In this document: in pieces, positions 1 through 6,478 of the stretch
Numbering within the stretch: the stretch's first letter is position 1
How the letters are laid out: each line of letters opens with the position of its first letter
Translations under genes and position numbers: made by a program
Notes under the pieces: generated by a model
The model's database searches: none
Told to the model about the DNA's origin: nothing
What the model saw: the letters and a program-made list of their open reading frames with translations, nothing else
Assembly (NCBI GenBank): GCA_014534415.1
Contig: JACVRM010000058.1
Span: forward strand, 1-11,674
Origin: Thermoleophilia bacterium
GTDB lineage: Bacteria > Actinomycetota > Thermoleophilia > Gaiellales > Gaiellaceae
Direction: 5' to 3'
DNA length: 11,674 bases

Positions 1-546
1 CACGACGGGCTCCAGCAGTACCTGTTCTCGATCGCCACGCACGTGAGCATGCTCCAGCCGCAGAGGCCGGTGACGGAGAGGACGATCGAGCAGCTACGCC
101 GGGCGGCGTTCGCGGCTCAGCAGGAGGCGCGCTTCGCAGTGCTGGCGCTCTCGTCGGCGAGTGGCAACGCGCCGTTCGGGGCGGCGCTCCGACGCTACGT
201 CGACGTGCTCACGGCGGACGGGGCTCTCGAGGTCGACCTCGACATCGACGAGCAGATCCGGCTCGCGCCCGACGAGCAGATCGAGATCTTCCGCATCGTC
301 CAGGAGGGCCTGGCCAACGTGAGGAAGCACGCCAGGGCGCAGCGCGCCGAAGTGCGCATCGGGCGGCAGGATGGTCGGCGCGCAGTCGTGGTCGTCGATG
401 ACGGCTCGGGCTTTGAAGAGCAGAGCAACGGCGCGGGACAGGGGCTTCAGAGCATCCGGCGCCGCGCGGCGTCGATCGGCGGCGCGTTCACGCTCCGCTC
501 GGAGCCCGGCCGTGGCACCGCGATCGAGGTCGTGCTGCGCGGATAA
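1..546 (+). CDS. Sensor histidine kinase, NarL/DegS type (5'-truncated by window edge)
   Basis: The reading frame is open from base 1. It begins HDGLQQYLFSIATHVSMLQP, so the first visible residue is the phospho-acceptor His of the HisKA_3 dimerisation domain (family motif HDG.xQ). The start lies upstream of the window; the Met at 43 is internal. The C-terminal half is a HATPase_c domain. The N-box is EIFRIVQEGLANVRKHA (about residues 95-115 of the visible part), the G1 box is VVVDDGSGFE, and the G2 region is GQGLQSIRRRA followed by SEPGRGTAIEVVL. The protein would autophosphorylate on His and pass the phosphate to a LuxR/NarL-type response regulator, presumably encoded nearby outside the window. 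The sensor domain is not visible, so the signal cannot be inferred. The gene ends 24 bp before the rnpB terminator hairpin, which it faces convergently. Confidence 0.93.
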   Translation, partial: HDGLQQYLFSIATHVSMLQPQRPVTERTIEQLRRAAFAAQQEARFAVLALSSASGNAPFGAALRRYVDVLTADGALEVDLDIDEQIRLAPDEQIEIFRIVQEGLANVRKHARAQRAEVRIGRQDGRRAVVVVDDGSGFEEQSNGAGQGLQSIRRRAASIGGAFTLRSEPGRGTAIEVVLRG

Positions 547-570
547 CGCCTCGGTCGGCGCGCGTCACGC

Positions 571-606
571 GAAAACTAGAGGAGCCCCGCTCGCGCGGAG
601 CTCCTC
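571..606 (-). terminator. Rho-independent terminator of rnpB
   Basis: Read on the minus strand, GAGGAGC (606-600) pairs with GCTCCTC (585-579). One mismatch follows, then CCGC/GCGG closed by a GCGA loop, and then TCTAGTTTTCG with four Ts. The hairpin begins within a few nt of the RNase P RNA 3' end. The plus-strand copy has no T-run, so it serves rnpB rather than the histidine kinase. Confidence 0.8.
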
Positions 607-607
607 G

Positions 608-959
608 GTAGCAGGCCTGTAAGCCGGATTCTGTCGAGGGTGATCATCCCTCTCGGCCGCCGGTTGCCCGACGGCTCGTGCCGCGCACCCGGTTCCTCGG
701 CGGGCAGCGTCATCGGAACCTGCTTCGCGTTGCACCGGACGGGGTTTGGCCAGCCGCCGTGTCGCCACGACGCTGGTGGGCTCTTACCCCACCTTTTCAC
801 CCTTGCCTTCGGCGTCTCCGGAGAGTGTTTCGCCGCCGGCGGTCTCCTTTCTGTGCCACTTTCCGTCGGCTTTCGCCGCCTGGGATTTCCCCAGCGTCCT
901 GCCCTGCGGTGTCCGGACTTTCCTCGAGCCGCAAGCGGCCCGCGATCACCCGGCCTGCG
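608..959 (-). ncRNA. rnpB: RNase P RNA (bacterial type A-like)
   Basis: This is the catalytic RNA of ribonuclease P, which removes 5' leaders from pre-tRNAs. Minus-strand hallmarks are GAGGAAAGTCCGGAC (925-911; conserved region I), GGTAAGAGCCCACCAG (788-773) and GACAGAATCCGGCTTACAG (635-617; conserved region V). The ends were set by helix P1: GCAGGCC (958-952) pairs perfectly with GGCCTGC (617-611). The length of about 350 nt is normal. A TACAAT box 7 nt upstream of the first P1 base and a hairpin/U-tract just after the 3' end frame the gene. The ORFs running through this interval on both strands are spurious. The exact mature ends are uncertain by a few nt. Confidence 0.97.
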
Positions 960-1146
960 AGGACAATTGTAGCCCCGATTCGGTCGTCTGCTCGCCGGAC
1001 ACCGCCATCCCGCACTCGGGGCACTCGACGAGTCGCCGGCCGCGCGCCAGCACGAATTCCCCGCAAACGAGGCACTCCAGGCTCGCGCCGCGCATCAACG
1101 CGAGCAGCTCCTGGTCGAGCGTCCGGTTGAGCGGCATGACCTCCAT
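946..1146 (-). CDS. Small zinc-ribbon protein coupled to lexA
   Basis: The product is a 66-residue protein with two CxxC knuckles, Cys25/Cys28 (ECLVCGE) and Cys42/Cys45 (ECPECGM), spaced as in a treble-clef/zinc-ribbon. The preceding segment is predicted helical (LDQELLALMRG). The spacing suggests one structural Zn. I recognise no family. The ATG at 1146 overlaps the lexA stop (TGATG), so it is very likely co-transcribed and translationally coupled, and would be SOS-induced together with lexA. Its last codons, for LQLSSQAG, contain the rnpB -10 box. Its TGA (948-946) lies inside the RNase P RNA, about 13 bp past the predicted 5' end. The role is unknown; regulatory or nucleic-acid binding is only a guess from the fold and context. 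Confidence 0.75.
   Translation of the reverse strand: MEVMPLNRTLDQELLALMRGASLECLVCGEFVLARGRRLVECPECGMAVSGEQTTESGLQLSSQAG
966..971 (-). promoter_or_regulatory. -10 box of the rnpB promoter, inside the zinc-ribbon gene
   Basis: TACAAT (minus strand 971-966) lies 7 nt before 958, the first base of helix P1, so the predicted +1 coincides with the RNA 5' end. The same GGCTACAATT context precedes the tRNA-Leu gene. No good -35 hexamer is visible 16-19 nt upstream. Confidence 0.6.
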
Positions 1147-1778
1147 CAGAGCGTCCGGAAGACCCCCACGACCTTCCCGAGGATCTGCACGTGCGAGGCG
1201 TAGATCGGCTCGAGCGCGTCGTTCTCCGGCTGGAGCCGCACGCGGCCGTTCTCGCGGAAGAACCGCTTGACCGTCGCCTCGTCCGCGGACTCGTCGTCGC
1301 CGGCGAGCGCGACGACGATGTCGCCGTTCTGGGCGGTCTGCTGGCGCCGAACGACCACGATGTCGCCTGCCAGGATCCCGGCCTGAACCATCGAGTCGCC
1401 CTTGACGCGGAGCAGGAACTCCTCGCCCCCGCGCGCAAGCGGCTCCGGTACGGCCAGGTAGTCCTCGATGTTCTCGTCTGCGAGCAGCGGACCGCCGGCT
1501 GCGATCTCGCCGACGAGCGGCAGGCGGTGGACGTCGCCGACCGTGGCCGGCTCGGGGCGCGGGCGGCGCGCCCGCTCGACGAGCTCCAGCGCCCGCGGCT
1601 TGGTCGGGTCGCGGCGAAGCAGGCCGGCGCGCTCGAGGTTGGCAAGATGCGCGTGAACGGTGGACGGCGAAGCAAGACCGACCGCCTCGCCGATCTCGCG
1701 CACGGTCGGCGGGTAGCCCTGCCCTTCGACGTACTGGACGACGAAGTCGTAGATCTCACGCTGGCGGTCGGTCAGCAT
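1146..1778 (-). CDS. lexA: LexA repressor (SOS regulator, S24 autopeptidase)
   Basis: The protein has 210 residues. It represses SOS genes and cleaves itself when stimulated by RecA-ssDNA filaments. The N-terminal winged HTH spans about residues 1-65, with the recognition helix region near LASPSTVHAHLANLERAG. The cleavage site is Ala94-Gly95 in GEIAAGGP. The catalytic Ser is Ser129 (KGDSM) and the Lys is Lys171 (EATVKRFF). The Ser-Lys spacing is a few residues longer than in the well-known LexAs because of an insertion around DDESADE. The ATG start is supported by AAGGAGG at 1789-1783. A perfect SOS box at 1792-1805 overlaps the predicted transcription start, so the gene is autoregulated. The downstream zinc-ribbon gene overlaps its stop by 1 nt. 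Confidence 0.97.
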   Translation of the reverse strand: MLTDRQREIYDFVVQYVEGQGYPPTVREIGEAVGLASPSTVHAHLANLERAGLLRRDPTKPRALELVERARRPRPEPATVGDVHRLPLVGEIAAGGPLLADENIEDYLAVPEPLARGGEEFLLRVKGDSMVQAGILAGDIVVVRRQQTAQNGDIVVALAGDDESADEATVKRFFRENGRVRLQPENDALEPIYASHVQILGKVVGVFRTL

Positions 1779-1782
1779 CCGG

Positions 1783-1789
1783 CCTCCTT
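1783..1789 (-). promoter_or_regulatory. Ribosome binding site of lexA
   Basis: AAGGAGG, 4 nt before the ATG, is one of the few strong Shine-Dalgarno sequences in the window. It fixes the lexA start. Confidence 0.75.
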
Positions 1790-1791
1790 GT

Positions 1792-1805
1792 CGAACATGT
1801 GTTCG
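1792..1805 (-). promoter_or_regulatory. SOS box (LexA operator)
   Basis: CGAACATGTGTTCG is a perfect match to the Gram-positive/actinobacterial LexA operator CGAAC-N4-GTTCG. It lies 13 bp before the lexA start and overlaps the predicted +1. LexA bound here would block its own promoter. No second copy was seen in the window. Confidence 0.93.
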
Positions 1806-1808
1806 TAG

Positions 1809-1837
1809 ACCGTAGCGGGCCGGCCGGATGACGTCAA
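1809..1837 (-). promoter_or_regulatory. lexA promoter (-35/-10)
   Basis: On the minus strand TTGACG (1837-1832) is followed after 17 bp by TACGGT (1814-1809). This puts +1 near 1802, inside the SOS box, with a leader of about 24 nt that carries the Shine-Dalgarno. It is the only sigma70-like promoter here with a good -35. The -35 sits inside the 8-bp palindrome TGACGTCA. Confidence 0.6.
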
Positions 1838-1849
1838 ACCTCTAACGCG

Positions 1850-1871
1850 ACCCGGCCCGCCAGGGCCGGGT
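1850..1871 (-). terminator. Hairpin behind tRNA-Leu, likely terminator
   Basis: A perfect 9-bp stem, ACCCGGCCC/GGGCCGGGT with a 4-nt loop, starts 7 nt after the tRNA 3' end. It separates the tRNA unit from the lexA promoter, which lies 12 bp further on. No proper T-run follows (only TTAGAGGTTT), so termination efficiency is uncertain. Confidence 0.55.
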
Positions 1872-1878
1872 CTGCGCA

Positions 1879-1963
<85 letters not shown>

Positions 1964-1974
1964 GTGGAGCGCGA

Positions 1975-1980
1975 ATTGTA
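1975..1980 (-). promoter_or_regulatory. -10 box of the tRNA-Leu promoter
   Basis: TACAAT at 1980-1975 places +1 near 1968, a leader of about 5 nt before the tRNA. The hexamer and its flanks (GGCTACAATT) match those of the rnpB promoter. The -35 region is poor. Confidence 0.55.
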
Positions 1981-2063
1981 GCCGCGCTACCGCTCCTCCG
2001 AGGCTCGGTCAGGGCGTCCCTCGGCCCTCGCTTGCCGAAGGTCTGACCCGTCCGGCAGCGCGC

Positions 2064-2069
2064 TAGGGT
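2064..2069 (+). promoter_or_regulatory. -10 box of tldD, leaderless arrangement
   Basis: TAGGGT lies exactly 6 nt before the tldD ATG, so transcription would begin at or next to the start codon. The AGGG could instead act as a weak, distant Shine-Dalgarno. No convincing -35 was seen. Confidence 0.45.
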
Positions 2070-2075
2070 TGCGCG

Positions 2076-3509
2076 ATGCGCGACCTGTGCCGCACCGCCG
2101 TGGACGCCGCACTCGCCGCCGGCGCTCAGTACGCCGATGCGCGAGCGGTCGTCCAGCGCAGCCAGCAGATCTCCACGAAGAACCGCCGCGTGGAGACGGT
2201 CAACGACGCCGAGAGCGAGGGCATCGGCGTCCGAGTCTTGGTCGGCGGGGCGTGGGGCTTCGCCTGCTCTCGCCGCCTCGACGCCGCGGGTGCGCGCGAC
2301 GCCGCGCAGCGCGGCGCGGCGTTCGCGCGCGCAGCGCCGGGGAACCATGCTCGCGCGCTGGCGCCGCTCGAAGCGCGCAGCGGCACGTACCGGACCCCGG
2401 TCGAGCGCGACCCGTTCGCCGTCCCGCTCGCCGACAAGATCGGGCTCTGCCTGCGCGCCGAGGAAGCGGCGCAGCACCCGGGCGTCAAGGTGACGACGGC
2501 AGCTGCTCGCGCCTTCCGTCAGCACAAGCACCTCGTCACCTCGGAGGGAGTCGAGTGCGAGCACGAGGTCGTCGAATGCGGCGCGGGAGTCGATGCGATC
2601 GCCTCGGGAGACGGGCGCCACCAGGTCCGGAGCTACCCGAGCGCCTTCGGCGGCTCGAGCGCGCAGGCGGGCTGGGAGTACGTCGAGGCGCTCGGGTTGG
2701 AGCGCGAGGCGCCGCGGATCGCCGAGGAGGCGGCGGCGCTGCTTCGCGCCGATGCGTGCCCATCGTCCATGACGACGCTCGTCGTGGATTCGGAGCAAAT
2801 GGCGCTCCAGGTCCACGAGTCGGTCGGGCACCCGACCGAGCTCGACCGGGTGTACGGGACGGAGGCGGCGTACGCCGGCACGAGCTTCCTCTCGCCGAGC
2901 GACCTCACGTCTCTGCGCTACGGCTCGCCGCTCATGCACGTCACCGCCGACTCGACGACGCCGGGCGGGCTCGGAACCTTCGCGTTCGACGACGAGGGCG
3001 TCCCGGCGCGCCGCGAGCCGATCGTCGCCGACGGCGTCCTCGTCGCCTTTCTCACCTCGCGCGAGACCGCCGAGCAGATCGGCCGCGGGGCGGGCGGCTC
3101 GATGCGCGCCGAGACGTGGAACCGCATGCCGCTCGTCCGCATGACGAACCTGCACCTCGAGCCGGGGGCGGGGACGCTCGACGACCTGCTCGCCGACGTC
3201 GACGAGGGCGTCTACGTCCAGAACAACCGCAGCTGGTCGATCGACGACAAGCGGCTCAACTTCCAGTTCGGGACCCAGATCGCCTGGGAGATCCGGAAGG
3301 GCGCCCTCGGGCGGATGCTGCGCGACGCGGTCTACACGGGCATGACGCCGCAGTTCTGGGGCTCTCTGGACGCCGTCGGCGGACCGGAGACGTGGACGAT
3401 GTACGGCCTTACCAACTGCGGAAAGGGCCAGCCCGGCCAGAGTGCACACGTCTCCCACGGCGCACCAGTCGCGCGCTTCCGCAACGTGCAGGTCGGCGTC
3501 AAGCCATGA
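2076..3509 (+). CDS. tldD: TldD metalloprotease, catalytic subunit
   Basis: The product has 477 residues and is the zinc-bearing subunit of the TldD/TldE (PmbA) heterodimeric protease. In studied bacteria this enzyme trims unfolded peptides, matures modified peptides such as microcin B17 and degrades the CcdA antitoxin. The zinc site HExxxH is HESVGH (His247, Glu248, His252), and Cys448 in the NCGKGQPGQ motif fits the third ligand. Characteristic segments ESEGIGVRVLVGG (near 46-58) and NNRSWSIDDKRLNFQFG also match the family, and the length is typical. There is no signal peptide, so it is cytosolic. The ATG at 2076 was chosen because it gives the standard N-terminus and has a TANNNT box 6 nt upstream. 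tldE follows, joined through a tiny bridging ORF. Confidence 0.95.
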   Translation: MRDLCRTAVDAALAAGAQYADARAVVQRSQQISTKNRRVETVNDAESEGIGVRVLVGGAWGFACSRRLDAAGARDAAQRGAAFARAAPGNHARALAPLEARSGTYRTPVERDPFAVPLADKIGLCLRAEEAAQHPGVKVTTAAARAFRQHKHLVTSEGVECEHEVVECGAGVDAIASGDGRHQVRSYPSAFGGSSAQAGWEYVEALGLEREAPRIAEEAAALLRADACPSSMTTLVVDSEQMALQVHESVGHPTELDRVYGTEAAYAGTSFLSPSDLTSLRYGSPLMHVTADSTTPGGLGTFAFDDEGVPARREPIVADGVLVAFLTSRETAEQIGRGAGGSMRAETWNRMPLVRMTNLHLEPGAGTLDDLLADVDEGVYVQNNRSWSIDDKRLNFQFGTQIAWEIRKGALGRMLRDAVYTGMTPQFWGSLDAVGGPETWTMYGLTNCGKGQPGQSAHVSHGAPVARFRNVQVGVKP

Positions 3510-3583
3510 CGAACGTCGCCGGCGGCACATTGCGCCGGGGCGCGGCTCCGCCGGGCGAGAGCCGAAGGCGGCGAGCGAGGTGA
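3506..3583 (+). CDS. 25-codon bridging ORF between tldD and tldE
   Basis: The ATG overlaps the tldD stop (ATGA at 3506-3509), and the TGA at 3581-3583 overlaps the tldE GTG (GTGA at 3580-3583). The predicted peptide is small and strongly basic, starting MTNVAGGTLRRG and ending ESRRRRAR. It resembles no family I know. Its likely role, if translated, is to carry ribosomes from tldD to tldE. It may equally be chance: the segment just before tldE (GAAGGCGGCGAGCGAGG) could simply be a Shine-Dalgarno-bearing spacer. Confidence 0.3.
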   Translation: MTNVAGGTLRRGAAPPGESRRRRAR

Positions 3584-4941
3584 GAGCGCTCCAACTTGCC
3601 GAGCAGGCGCTGGCGGCCGCACGCGGCGAGGACGCCGAGGTCGTCGTCCAGAGTGAGGTCTCGGCATTCGCGCGCTTCGCCGCCTCCGTGGTGCACCAGC
3701 CGACGCTGATCGAGAACGACGTCGTGCAGCTCCGGCTCGCGCGCGACGGCCGCGTGGGCGGCGCAATGACGAACCGGACGGGCCGCGAGGCGCTCGAGGA
3801 GCTCGCCGCCCGCGCGCGAGAGGCGGTCGCGAGTGCGCCCGCCGACGCCGACTTCCCCGGGTTCGCGCCGCCCGCCGAGGCGCCCGACGTGGGAGGCTAC
3901 GACGAGGAGACGGCCGGGCTGTCGCCGGAGGCTGGAGCGTGGCTCGCCGCGGCGGCGATCGAGGCAGCGCAACCGTTTTCGCTGTACGGATACTTCACGA
4001 GCGGCCTGACCGAGCTCGCGGTCGCGGCGTCGACCGGGCTTGCGCTCTGCCACCGGGCGACGGACGCCGAGGTGCTCGCCCTCGCCGCAGACGAGTCTGC
4101 TTCCGGGTACGCGGACCGGGCGGCGTCGGCCGTCGCTCGCATCGACCCGGCGGCCGCGGCGCGCGAGGCGGCCGACAAGGCCGCGGCGACACGGGGCGGC
4201 GTCCAGATCGAGCCGGGCCCGTACCGGGCCGTCCTGGAGCCCTACGCGTTCGCCGAGCTGCTCGAGTACTTCGCGCTCGACAGCCTGAGCGGCCTCGGGC
4301 TGCTCGACGAATCGAGCTACTTCGTGGGCCGGCTCGGCGAGCGTGTCTTCGATCCGAAGATCTCGATCGCGGACGACGCGTTGGACGCGGCCGGTCTGCC
4401 GAAAGCGTTCGATTTCGAGGGTGTTCCCAAGCAGCGCGTCGAGCTCGTCACCGAGGGCGTCGCGCGCGGCGTCGTCTGGGACCGCACCACGGCCGCGCGC
4501 GCGAAGGACGGAACGACGTCAACGGGTCATGCGCTCGAGGCGCGCTACCGCCGCTGGGGCCCGCAGGCGTTGGCGCTCTCGGTCGCGTCCGGGGAAGCGG
4601 GCTCGATGGACGCGCTCTGCGAGCTCGTCGGCGAGGGCATCTACGTCACTCGCGTCCACTATCTGAGCGTCGTCAGCCCGCGCGAGGGAATCGTCACCGG
4701 GATGACGCGCGACGGGACGTTCCGCATCCGCGACGGGCGCCGCGCCGAGCCGCTCGTCAATCTGCGCTTCACGGTTTCGGTGCCGGACGTGCTCGCCGAG
4801 GTCCCCGGGCTGACACGCAAGCGGAGCCTCGTCAGCCGCGCGCAGTGGTACGACGAGCGCTTCGCGTTCGGCTACACGGTGCCCGGCATCGCGACCGCCC
4901 GGTTCTCGATCACCGGGAACGGGTCAGCCCCGGGGCTCTAG
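3580..4941 (+). CDS. tldE: TldE/PmbA, regulatory partner subunit of the TldD protease
   Basis: The protein has 453 residues from the GTG at 3580. It belongs to the U62/TldD-PmbA fold and has no HExxxH, as expected for the non-catalytic partner. Family-type segments are the N-terminal beta domain (DAEVVVQSEVSAFARFAAS), the central GVARGVVWDRTTAARAKDG region and, near the C-terminus, GEGIYVTRVHYLSVVSPREG, then TGMTRDGTFRIRDGR and VNLRFTVSVPDVL. The GTG was preferred over the in-frame ATG at 3442 because that start would overlap tldD by 68 bp and add residues unlike the family. The GTG is preceded by a purine-rich GAGCGAG. The gene is co-transcribed with tldD and ends 19 bp before the convergent secG stop. 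Confidence 0.92.
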   Translation: MRALQLAEQALAAARGEDAEVVVQSEVSAFARFAASVVHQPTLIENDVVQLRLARDGRVGGAMTNRTGREALEELAARAREAVASAPADADFPGFAPPAEAPDVGGYDEETAGLSPEAGAWLAAAAIEAAQPFSLYGYFTSGLTELAVAASTGLALCHRATDAEVLALAADESASGYADRAASAVARIDPAAAAREAADKAAATRGGVQIEPGPYRAVLEPYAFAELLEYFALDSLSGLGLLDESSYFVGRLGERVFDPKISIADDALDAAGLPKAFDFEGVPKQRVELVTEGVARGVVWDRTTAARAKDGTTSTGHALEARYRRWGPQALALSVASGEAGSMDALCELVGEGIYVTRVHYLSVVSPREGIVTGMTRDGTFRIRDGRRAEPLVNLRFTVSVPDVLAEVPGLTRKRSLVSRAQWYDERFAFGYTVPGIATARFSITGNGSAPGL

Positions 4942-4960
4942 AACGAGTTCTCGGGCTCTT

Positions 4961-5182
4961 TCAGTCGAGCAGGCGGAAGAGCGAGACCGTCGTGACGAGG
5001 AACACGGCGGCGACGACGACGGTCAGCCGCGTGAGGTTCCGCTCGACGATGTGCGTGCCGCCCTGCGACGTCGGCACGAAGCCGAGACCGCCCATGCCCG
5101 CCTCGCGGCCGGAGTGCATCAGCACGAGGGCCATGAGCGCGATCGAGACGAGGAAGTGGAAGAAGACGAAGACGGCCAGCAA
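4961..5182 (-). CDS. secG: SecG, preprotein translocase subunit
   Basis: The product is a 73-residue membrane protein of the SecYEG translocon, assisting SecA-driven export. There are two hydrophobic helices, residues about 2-21 (LAVFVFFHFLVSIALMALVL) and about 52-71, joined by a Gly-rich cytoplasmic loop. The loop includes the conserved HSGREAGMGGLGF (family pattern LxHSGKGxGL...FG). The start is TTG; no in-frame ATG or GTG lies upstream of the first helix without losing family length. A TATCCT box sits 9 nt before the TTG, so the leader would be very short. It diverges from the small TPR-like gene and converges on tldE. Confidence 0.9.
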   Translation of the reverse strand: MLAVFVFFHFLVSIALMALVLMHSGREAGMGGLGFVPTSQGGTHIVERNLTRLTVVVAAVFLVTTVSLFRLLD

Positions 5183-5191
5183 GGCCCGCTC

Positions 5192-5197
5192 AGGATA
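5192..5197 (-). promoter_or_regulatory. Candidate -10 box of secG
   Basis: TATCCT (minus 5197-5192) lies 9 nt before the TTG start and is back-to-back with the TACGGT of the divergent gene in a 52-bp gap. The leader would be 2-3 nt. No -35 was recognised. Confidence 0.35.
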
Positions 5198-5222
5198 GCG
5201 CAGGGCGTTTCGAGCTCCGTGC

Positions 5223-5228
5223 TACGGT
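5223..5228 (+). promoter_or_regulatory. -10 box of the small TPR-like gene, leaderless arrangement
   Basis: TACGGT lies exactly 6 nt before the GTG at 5235, with no Shine-Dalgarno between. The same geometry is seen at tldD and at the mutase gene. Confidence 0.45.
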
Positions 5229-5234
5229 CGGCTC

Positions 5235-5438
5235 GTGGACGGTGATGAGGCGCGCGAGCGGATCCAGAAGCTGCTCGTCACCGGCGACAACCGGCTGAAG
5301 CAGGGCGCGGGCGCGGCGAAGGCGCGGCAGAGCTACGAGCAGGCGCTCGAGGTCGCGCGCGCGGCGGGCCTCGAGGAGCGCATCCGGCCGCTCGTGGACG
5401 TCCGACTCGCAGACCTCGAGCGGCTCGAAGAGAGTTAG
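5235..5438 (+). CDS. Small TPR-like helical protein, unknown function
   Basis: The product is a 67-residue, all-helical, charged protein. Residues about 15-50 read like a single TPR repeat (GDNRLKQGAGAAKARQSYEQ then ALEVARAAGLEERI), with the A/Y/A pattern of a helix-turn-helix repeat, followed by a third helix (RPLVDVRLADLERLEE). There is no signal peptide, membrane segment or cysteine. The GTG start at 5235 is supported by a TACGGT box 6 nt upstream. The TAG stop lies in the left arm of a 27-bp hairpin shared with the convergent glycosyltransferase. A single TPR is too little for a stable solenoid, so it may pack as an oligomer or on a partner. I assign no function. Confidence 0.72.
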   Translation: MDGDEARERIQKLLVTGDNRLKQGAGAAKARQSYEQALEVARAAGLEERIRPLVDVRLADLERLEES

Positions 5439-5458
5439 TGGCTGACAGCCACTAACTC
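5432..5458. terminator. Bidirectional hairpin holding both convergent stop codons
   Basis: A perfect 12-bp stem, GAGTTAGTGGCT/AGCCACTAACTC with a 3-nt GAC loop, sits at the junction of the two convergent genes. The plus-strand gene's TAG is at 5436-5438 and the minus-strand gene's TAG at 5454-5452, one in each arm. There is no U-run on either side. It is likely a two-way terminator or RNA 3' end stabiliser. Confidence 0.65.
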
Positions 5459-6465
5459 CGCCCCGCCGCGCGCTCCAGGATCGCCTCGAGACGGGCGGCC
5501 TGGCGGTGGACATCGTGCTCCGCCGCAGCCTCGCGCGCGGCCGGGTTCGGACTCGGCAGCTCGGCGGCACGGCGCAACGCGTCCACGATCCCCTCCTCGT
5601 CCGTCGGGTCGACCAGCACGCCGGCCGAGGGCGTCACGAACTCCGGCGGGCCGCCCACCCGCGTCGCCACCACCGACCGCTCGCACGCCATCGCCTCCAG
5701 CACTGCCTGCCCGAACGGCTCGACGAGGCTCGGCTGGCAGACGACGTCCGCGGCCGCCAGCCAGCGCGCGACCTGCGAATGGGGCACGCGGCCCACGACG
5801 CGTACGCCCGCTCGCCGCTCCACGTGCGCGCGGAGCGGCCCGTCGCCGACGAACGCGAGCCGGCCCCGCCCGAGCCGCACGAACGCGCGCGCCAGCCGTA
5901 CGACGTTCTTCCGCTCGTCGAGCGTGCCGACGCAGACGAAGGCGGGCGCATCGCCCTCCCACCCGAGCTCGGCGCGAGCGGCGACGGGATCGGCGCCGCG
6001 AAAGCGCTCGAGGTCGACGCCGCTGTTCAGCACCTCGACGCGGCCGCGCGCCTCGGGCACCCACGCTTCGAGCTCGCGGCGCAGGTACTCGGAGACAGCG
6101 ATCACTGCCGCGGCACGCCGCACGACCAGCCGCGTGGCGGCGCGCACGCCGGGAATCGCCTCGACGTTGCGTACGTCGCGGCCATGCGCCGTCACGACGA
6201 GCGGCGCGCGTCCCGCCAGCGCGATCACGCCTGTCGGGACGAGGAAGTGCGCCCAGACGACGTCCGGGCGTGACCGCCGTGCCGCCGCGACCGTGCGGCG
6301 CCCCAGCTCTGCCCACTTGCGCCGGCCGCCGCCGCGGCCTTCGAGCACGGCGCGCTCGACGGAGTGCCCCCGGCGTTCGAGCGCGTCGGCGAGCTGCACG
6401 ACGAACGCGCCGTAGTCGGGGTCGTCGGGCCCCGGGGCCATCTGCGAGACGAGCAGGACTCGCAT
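5452..6465 (-). CDS. GT4-family glycosyltransferase
   Basis: The product is a 337-residue GT-B fold retaining glycosyltransferase. The N-terminal domain begins MRVLLVSQMAPG and contains WAHFLVPTG and TAHGRDV (about 92-98), then the NSGVDLERF linker (148-155). The C-terminal donor-binding domain starts at FVCVGTLDERKN (177-187), where Lys186 is expected to contact the nucleotide-sugar phosphate. It then has AFVGDGP (204-210) and the E-x7-E motif EPFGQAVLE (Glu249, Glu257). The donor is probably a nucleotide sugar; the acceptor cannot be deduced (cell-surface polysaccharide, lipid or a small thiol are all possible). The ATG start has only a weak GCGGG in front. It is 29 bp from the divergent RuBisCO-like gene, and no other envelope gene is nearby. 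Confidence 0.9.
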   Translation of the reverse strand: MRVLLVSQMAPGPDDPDYGAFVVQLADALERRGHSVERAVLEGRGGGRRKWAELGRRTVAAARRSRPDVVWAHFLVPTGVIALAGRAPLVVTAHGRDVRNVEAIPGVRAATRLVVRRAAAVIAVSEYLRRELEAWVPEARGRVEVLNSGVDLERFRGADPVAARAELGWEGDAPAFVCVGTLDERKNVVRLARAFVRLGRGRLAFVGDGPLRAHVERRAGVRVVGRVPHSQVARWLAAADVVCQPSLVEPFGQAVLEAMACERSVVATRVGGPPEFVTPSAGVLVDPTDEEGIVDALRRAAELPSPNPAAREAAAEHDVHRQAARLEAILERAAGRS

Positions 6466-6478
6466 CCCGCAAAGCTTG

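Noticed and set aside
565..1270. Several open frames on both strands across 565-1270
   Set aside because: They run through RNase P RNA and the zinc-ribbon and lexA genes, have no family features and come from lack of stops in GC-rich DNA.
1829..1836. TGACGTCA as a CREB-like or separate operator
   Set aside because: An 8-bp palindrome is likely by chance and it coincides with the lexA -35 hexamer; no second copy was seen.
3442..3580. Earlier ATG start for tldE
   Set aside because: It would overlap tldD by 68 bp and add residues unlike the family; the GTG at 3580 gives the expected N-terminus.
4938..4953. AGAACGAGTTCT as a second SOS box near tldE/secG
   Set aside because: The half-sites are separated by 2 nt instead of 4, the outer bases do not fit CGAAC/GTTCG, and it lies between two gene ends.
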